Shown: positions 6,119-9,357 of the stretch, piece after piece | How positions within the stretch are numbered: the stretch's first letter is position 1 | How the letters are laid out: each line of letters starts with the position of its first letter | Assembly (NCBI GenBank): GCA_002345475.1 | Contig: DDWC01000231.1 | Span: forward strand, 1-9,357 | DNA: 9,357 bases | Origin: Firmicutes bacterium UBA2296 | GTDB taxonomy: Bacteria > Bacillota > UBA994 | Direction of reading: 5' to 3' | The notes under the pieces: generated by a model | Seen by the model: the letters and a program-made list of their open reading frames with translations, nothing else | What the model was told of the DNA's origin: nothing | The model's database searches: none | Position numbers and translations under genes: made by a program

Positions 6119-7684
6119 ATGCTCAGGCAACCTCCGAGTATATTTAATGATGTGATTGGCCCCGTCATGCGGGGCCCGTCCAGTTCTCATACGGCGGCAG
6201 CGGTACGGATAGGCAGGCTGGCTCGTCAGCTAGTCAGTAGTACACTGACGAGGGTGCTGGTGGAGTTTGATCCCGCTGGCTCTCTGGCCACCACATATCA
6301 TGGTCAGGGATCTGACATAGGTCTGGTGGCAGGTCTACTGGGCTTCACTCCAGAGGACGAACGCCTGCCCCAGTCTCTGGACATCGCCCGGCAGGATGGG
6401 CTGGAGGTGACGTTTGAGATAGTTGAGTATGACGCACCACACCCCAACACCTATCGCATGACGCTGTTCAGTGATGCCGGAGAGATTGTTACCGCCACTG
6501 CCATATCCACCGGGGGCGGCATGATTAACTACGAGGTCATCGAGGGCTTCCCCGTGGCCATCGCAGGCGATTTTCATGAAACCCTGGTTTTCTGCAGGGA
6601 CGCTCTGGTAGCAAATGCAGTAGAAGGGCTCTTGAAGGAAAAGGTTCCCTTCGAGTACTTGGAGCAGAGCAACCGGGCGGCAGAGCGTTTATTATCACTG
6701 AAGACAGCCTCTCCTCTTGTCGATGAAATAGTGAAGTCCCTCGTGAGTATCGAGGGCGTGGCAAAGGCGCTGCGGCTGTCGCCGGTTCTTCCCATTCTTT
6801 CCTCAAAAGAAGGAGTGGTGCCATTCCTCTCTTCTCAAGCCATGCTCGAGCAATGCGACGCAGATCTTTCGCTGTGTGAAATGGCTCTCCAATACGAAAG
6901 CGCCCGCGGTCGCATTTCTGAAGAGGAAGTCTTCGCCAAGATGCAGCGCATTGTCCTGCTGATGCAGGAATCCATTCGCAGCGGACTGGCCGGGACGGAG
7001 TATCAGGACAGAGTGCTGGGTCGACAGTCTCATCTCATTGCCGAGAGCGTCAAACAGGGCAGGGCCATCCCCGGAGACGCCTTAAACATTGCCATCAGTT
7101 ATATCACAGCATTGATGGAAGTGAAGAGCTCTATGGGGGTAATTGTGGCAGCTCCGACAGCGGGCGCCTGTGGCGCGCTGCCAGGGACAATTCTTGGCGT
7201 CTGTGATGCGCTGGGCTTATCGACTGAAGAAGCCACCAGTGCCATGCTGGCAGCGGGAATGGTCGGCGTCTTTATCGCAGAGCATGCAACTTTCGCCGCT
7301 GAAGTTGGCGGTTGTCAGGTGGAATGCGGTGCCGGGTCTTCAATGGCGGCGGCAGGCCTGGTGAACCTGATGCAAGGTACAGCAAAACAGGCCATCGATG
7401 CCGCGGCAATGGCCCTGCAGAACGTCATGGGGATGATCTGTGACCCGGTGGCAGACAGGGTGGAAGTACCCTGTCTGGGCAAGAACGTTATGGCCGGCGC
7501 TAATGCCATAGCCTGTGCTACCATGGCGCTCTCCGGGTTTGACAAGGTCATACCTTTGGATGAGACAATAGACGCTATGTATCGGGTGGGGCAGCAGCTA
7601 CCGCCGGAACTCCGCTGCACCGGCAAAGGTGGACTGTCTATTACCCCTACCGGCAGAAGGATACATGCATCATTGCTGGCATAA
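6119..7684 (+). CDS. sdaA: L-serine dehydratase, iron-sulfur dependent, single-chain beta-alpha fusion
   Basis: A 521-residue enzyme converting L-serine to pyruvate and ammonia through 2-aminoacrylate with a [4Fe-4S] cluster. The N-terminal beta domain starts SIFNDVIGPVMRGPSSSHT (7-25), the family signature. The alpha domain (about 240-521) has SSMGVIVAAPTAGACGALPG (337-356) and the cluster cysteines C399 (VGGCQ), C441 (ICDP) and C452 (VPCLGKN). Their spacing of 42 and 11 residues equals that of the three ligands known from the Legionella enzyme. Near the end come RCTGKGG (C500) and LSITPTGRRI. The protein ends shortly after, without a long C-terminal tail. A GGGAG ribosome site overlaps the end of the preceding gene, 8 nt before this ATG. 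The oxygen-labile cluster fits an anaerobe. With the upstream reductase it suggests serine use for pyruvate or alanine formation. Confidence 0.95.
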   Translation: MLRQPPSIFNDVIGPVMRGPSSSHTAAAVRIGRLARQLVSSTLTRVLVEFDPAGSLATTYHGQGSDIGLVAGLLGFTPEDERLPQSLDIARQDGLEVTFEIVEYDAPHPNTYRMTLFSDAGEIVTATAISTGGGMINYEVIEGFPVAIAGDFHETLVFCRDALVANAVEGLLKEKVPFEYLEQSNRAAERLLSLKTASPLVDEIVKSLVSIEGVAKALRLSPVLPILSSKEGVVPFLSSQAMLEQCDADLSLCEMALQYESARGRISEEEVFAKMQRIVLLMQESIRSGLAGTEYQDRVLGRQSHLIAESVKQGRAIPGDALNIAISYITALMEVKSSMGVIVAAPTAGACGALPGTILGVCDALGLSTEEATSAMLAAGMVGVFIAEHATFAAEVGGCQVECGAGSSMAAAGLVNLMQGTAKQAIDAAAMALQNVMGMICDPVADRVEVPCLGKNVMAGANAIACATMALSGFDKVIPLDETIDAMYRVGQQLPPELRCTGKGGLSITPTGRRIHASLLA

Positions 7685-7686
7685 GT

Positions 7687-7733
7687 CGACATAACACAGG
7701 ACCTCCCGCAGGGGGAGGTCCTGTGTTATGTCG
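7687..7733. terminator. Long perfect hairpin between convergent genes
   Basis: A 21-bp perfect stem (CGACATAACACAGGACCTCCC and its complement) with a 5-nt loop GCAGG, starting 2 nt after the serine dehydratase stop. It should block or end transcription from either side, but no U-tract follows in either direction, so it is not a standard rho-independent terminator. It may instead protect the 3' end of the mRNA. Confidence 0.55.
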
Positions 7734-7752
7734 CGCCTGGGTTGTGGACAGG

Positions 7753-7793
7753 GTAAGAGGAGCAAAAAGAACAGGCCCTTTTGATCCTCTTAC
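7753..7793 (-). terminator. Second hairpin, at the end of the transporter gene
   Basis: A 9-bp inverted repeat GTAAGAGGA/TCCTCTTAC (7753-7761 and 7785-7793) with an inner AAAAG/CTTTT pairing (7765-7769 and 7778-7782). The outer arm covers the TAA of the transporter gene. On the minus strand the inner part reads into CTTTTTGC, so it may terminate that gene. The structure is interrupted by a small internal loop and is weaker than its neighbour. Confidence 0.4.
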
Positions 7794-8476
7794 AGGTTTG
7801 CGGCTTCCCCGTCGTGCATTCTGGCGGCAATATACAGAAACGGCGTGTCGATAGCGGCAATGACAACCTTGAGCAAGTAGGTGGAGATTCCAATCATCAG
7901 CACGACACGTGGTTCAAATACTCCGATGAAGGCTACAGCAGTGAAGATGACGCTGTCCACTAGCTGGCCGATCATGGTGCTGACGTTGTTGCGCAGGAAC
8001 AGATATTTGCCACCGGTTTTCTCCCGGACCCACTGGTATATGTTTGTGTCCAGGAGCTGTGACACGATATAGGCCAACATACTGGCAAAAGCTATGCGGG
8101 GCAAAAATGAGAACAAGGCCTGCATATGGGGCTGAGCGAAATCATATGCGTTGGGGGTATAGAGCAGGTTGACCTGTGTCATAGCTACAAAGACCAGCAT
8201 AGAGGCAAATCCAATGAAGACCCCCCGCTGCGCCTCTTTTTTGCCGTATTTTTCGTTCAGAATATCCGTAGCCAGGAATATGCTGCCGTAGATTACGTTC
8301 CCCAAAGTAGCCTCGATGCCAAAGAGGTTGATACTCTTGATAACTTCGATGTTGGCGATCAGAGTAGCCATGGCAATCCAGGCGAACAGGCCGGCACGGC
8401 GAAAAAACCGGTAGAAGAGCAGTATACCGGCGAAGTTTATGAGCAGGGTGATGAAGAAAAGCAGTTCATTAGGCAT
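7790..8476 (-). CDS. yhhQ: YhhQ/VUT-family queuosine-precursor transporter
   Basis: A 228-residue integral membrane protein with about six hydrophobic helices, the normal length for the family (PF02592). Conserved marks seen: ATDILNEKYGKKEAQRG (69-85), RNNVSTMIGQLVDS (162-175) and LLKVVIAAIDTPFLYIAARM (201-220). Characterised members import preQ0 or preQ1 (7-cyano- or 7-aminomethyl-7-deazaguanine) for queuosine in tRNA; the substrate here is inferred by family. The ATG at 8476 has GGGAGG 7 nt ahead and is preferred to an in-frame ATG at 8497. No queuosine synthesis gene is in the window, so this would be a salvage gene on its own. The gene runs convergent to the serine operon, and the 116-bp gap from the VOC gene contains its own -10-like TATAAT. 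Confidence 0.9.
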   Translation of the reverse strand: MPNELLFFITLLINFAGILLFYRFFRRAGLFAWIAMATLIANIEVIKSINLFGIEATLGNVIYGSIFLATDILNEKYGKKEAQRGVFIGFASMLVFVAMTQVNLLYTPNAYDFAQPHMQALFSFLPRIAFASMLAYIVSQLLDTNIYQWVREKTGGKYLFLRNNVSTMIGQLVDSVIFTAVAFIGVFEPRVVLMIGISTYLLKVVIAAIDTPFLYIAARMHDGEAANL

Positions 8477-8546
8477 CGGTGAGCCTCCCGCAATCATCTG
8501 ACGCAGTGAAGTCAGGTGTTTTGCCGGCGTAGTGCAGGCGTACTAT

Positions 8547-8552
8547 ATTATA
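8547..8552 (-). promoter_or_regulatory. Probable -10 box of the yhhQ promoter
   Basis: A perfect TATAAT on the minus strand about 70 nt before the yhhQ start. The expected -35 position (about 17 bp upstream) has no good TTGACA match; a TTGCCC nearby is too close. It may be an activator-dependent promoter or chance. The leader shows a small CTGAC/GTCAG hairpin but no recognisable preQ1 riboswitch. Confidence 0.35.
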
Positions 8553-8592
8553 ACCGCACTTTCGGGCAAATCATACGGCAAACTGTAACATA

Positions 8593-8958
8593 CTACGCGG
8601 TTTGTTCCACCAATTGTACCTTCAGGCCGTCGGGATCGCGGATGAAGAAGAATCTCACATGTGGACCCGGCTGTATTGGGCCGGACTCGATAACTATCCC
8701 CTTTTCCCTGACCAGCGACAGCGAGTCTTCCAGCGAAGTCACTGTGAAGCCCCAGGAGATGTCGTTACCGACGCTGACTGTGCGGCCTGTGCCGTCGCAC
8801 AATAGCTCAACCTTTGTTTCGCCATTGCCAAGAAAAGCGATCTCTGTCTTTGGCCCGGCGCTGAACCTCTCAATCAGTTCGAGCCCGATAATCTCTGTGT
8901 AGAAGAGAATGGATCTGTCCAGATCATTTACCCTTAATGTGCTCCAGCAGAAACTCAT
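8593..8958 (-). CDS. VOC superfamily (glyoxalase/bleomycin-resistance fold) protein
   Basis: A 121-residue protein of the two-repeat beta-alpha-beta-beta-beta fold. The first repeat has WSTLRVNDLDRSILFYTEIIGLE (5-27) and KVELL with E51. The second has SWGFTV (68-73), SLEDSLSLVREKGI and RDPDGLKVQLVE with E117. Lined up with glyoxalase I of E. coli (ligands H5, E56, H74, E122), both Glu are kept, but the first His is Trp (W5) and the second is Ser (S68). Classical Ni/Zn glyoxalase chemistry is therefore unlikely. Binding of a ligand or drug, or a different dioxygenase-like role, is possible. The ATG at 8958 has a GGGGG run 7 nt ahead, while an in-frame start at 9006 has none. Soluble, no signal peptide. 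Same strand as yhhQ but with 116 bp between them. Confidence 0.85.
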   Translation of the reverse strand: MSFCWSTLRVNDLDRSILFYTEIIGLELIERFSAGPKTEIAFLGNGETKVELLCDGTGRTVSVGNDISWGFTVTSLEDSLSLVREKGIVIESGPIQPGPHVRFFFIRDPDGLKVQLVEQTA

Positions 8959-9024
8959 GCTTTTACCCCCTTGTTTGGTGTCCGAAAGCATCTTCTCCAC
9001 TGTCAATAGAAATCCTGCATTTGG

Positions 9025-9059
9025 TGACCTGGCCGGTCAAATCCTGAGTACCTGGGTAC
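9025..9059. promoter_or_regulatory. Two inverted repeats in the divergent promoter region
   Basis: TGACC-N5-GGTCA (9025-9029 and 9035-9039) and GTACC-TG-GGTAC (9048-9052 and 9055-9059) lie between the VOC gene and the DUF1801-like gene, just upstream of the latter's promoter. They could be binding sites for a regulator of one or both genes. Both are short, so chance is possible. Confidence 0.3.
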
Positions 9060-9062
9060 GAC

Positions 9063-9091
9063 TTGCCTGTGGCGAGCAAATGGCAGATAAT
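9063..9091 (+). promoter_or_regulatory. Sigma70-type promoter for the DUF1801-like gene
   Basis: -35 TTGCCT (9063-9068), exactly 17 bp, then -10 GATAAT (9086-9091). Transcription would begin near 9098, giving a leader of about 30 nt that carries the GGGGGA ribosome site. Confidence 0.5.
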
Positions 9092-9127
9092 AGGGGTGTA
9101 TGACAGGGATAGAATGGGGGAGTGCAG

Positions 9128-9357
9128 GTGCATGTATTTGCAGAGTTTCTGGACAAGATAGATAACCCCGAACACCGAGGGAGGGTAGAGGCGGTCCTGA
9201 GATGGGTGTCCGAAAGGTTCCCGGACTTGGAAGCCAGAGTCGCATGGAACCAGCCCATGTTTACCCATCATGGCACCTTCATAATTGGGTTCAGTCTGGC
9301 CAAGCAGCACATGGCAGTGGCCCCGGAGCAGGTCGCGGTAGAACGTTTTGCCCAGGA
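9128..9357 (+). CDS. DUF1801/YdhG-type (iron chaperone-like) protein, N-terminal part
   Basis: The first 76 residues of a gene cut by the right edge. The frame contains FAEFLDKIDNPEHRGRVE (4-21), LRWVSERFPDLEARVAWNQPMF (24-45) and HGTFIIGFSLAKQHMAVAPE (48-67). The block W-N-Q-P-M-F followed by F-I-I-G-F and the AVAPE stretch is typical of the DUF1801 family, whose Bacillus member YdhG (Fra) has been described as a frataxin-like iron chaperone; similar function here is inference. GTG 9128 is chosen because GGGGG lies 7-8 nt ahead; GTG 9122 is also in frame but sits directly against that site. It is divergent from the VOC gene and has its own promoter. Confidence 0.85.
   Translation, partial: MHVFAEFLDKIDNPEHRGRVEAVLRWVSERFPDLEARVAWNQPMFTHHGTFIIGFSLAKQHMAVAPEQVAVERFAQ

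Noticed and set aside
8477..8550. preQ1 riboswitch in the yhhQ leader
   Set aside because: No preQ1-I stem-loop with A-rich tail could be traced by eye, and the only stem (CTGAC/GTCAG) does not fit.
9001..9006. Perfect TTGACA on the minus strand ahead of the VOC gene
   Set aside because: The sequence 17 bp further (GGACAC) is not a usable -10 box, and 16- to 19-bp spacings are no better, so a promoter is not supported.
8963..9310. Minus-strand open frames opposite the right-edge gene
   Set aside because: They are shadows of the DUF1801-like frame, which carries clear family motifs on the plus strand.

Overview
The window reads as a chromosomal segment of an anaerobic bacterium of moderate GC content. 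The signs of anaerobiosis are indirect: a one-chain iron-sulfur L-serine dehydratase and an amino-acid-catabolism style operon. A membrane 7TM-PAS-HisKA_3 kinase paired with a NarL/LuxR regulator, a stand-alone receiver-like protein and the secreted-protein types make a Dehalococcoidia-like Chloroflexota plausible, but this is recognition from memory and a clostridial-type Firmicute is not excluded. Most genes have clear Shine-Dalgarno sequences about 7 nt before the start.

Layout, left half (all minus strand, positions 1-3726). A sensor kinase (2017-3726) overlaps its response regulator (1319-2020) by an ATGA junction. A TGACAGTC-rich hairpin region (1201-1261) follows. Next come three tightly packed genes: a receiver-like protein without DNA-binding domain (753-1133), a small TTG-start protein of unknown function (382-741), and a secreted repeat-type protein that runs off the left edge (1-382, TAATG overlap). 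The kinase/regulator pair sits directly upstream of this surface-protein cluster and may control it; that is inference.

Middle. Positions 3727-4318 hold no convincing gene, only hairpins, one of them a likely terminator at 4175-4204. A membrane-anchored or secreted protein gene on the minus strand (4319-4927) is interrupted by an in-frame TAA at 4610-4612, with recognisable family sequence continuing in the same frame after the stop, so it is called a pseudogene. Divergent from it on the plus strand is a two-gene operon: an ornithine cyclodeaminase/mu-crystallin family oxidoreductase (5147-6115) and, 3 nt later, a fused beta-alpha L-serine dehydratase (6119-7684). Serine dehydration gives 2-aminoacrylate/2-iminopropionate and then pyruvate plus ammonia. 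An imine-reducing partner enzyme could turn that into alanine, which would make the pair a metabolic unit.

Right part. A 21-bp perfect hairpin without a U-tract (7687-7733) lies between the convergent serine dehydratase and a YhhQ-type queuosine-precursor transporter (7790-8476, minus). Upstream of that, also on the minus strand, is a VOC/glyoxalase-fold protein (8593-8958) lacking two of the usual metal ligands. Divergent from it, with a good sigma70-type promoter (9063-9091), starts a DUF1801/YdhG-like gene (9128-end) cut by the right edge.

No CRISPR array, tRNA, rRNA, insertion sequence or defence system was seen. The most notable items are the nonsense-interrupted gene, the serine dehydratase/imine-reductase pairing, the kinase-linked secreted-protein cluster and the palindromic repeat clusters.
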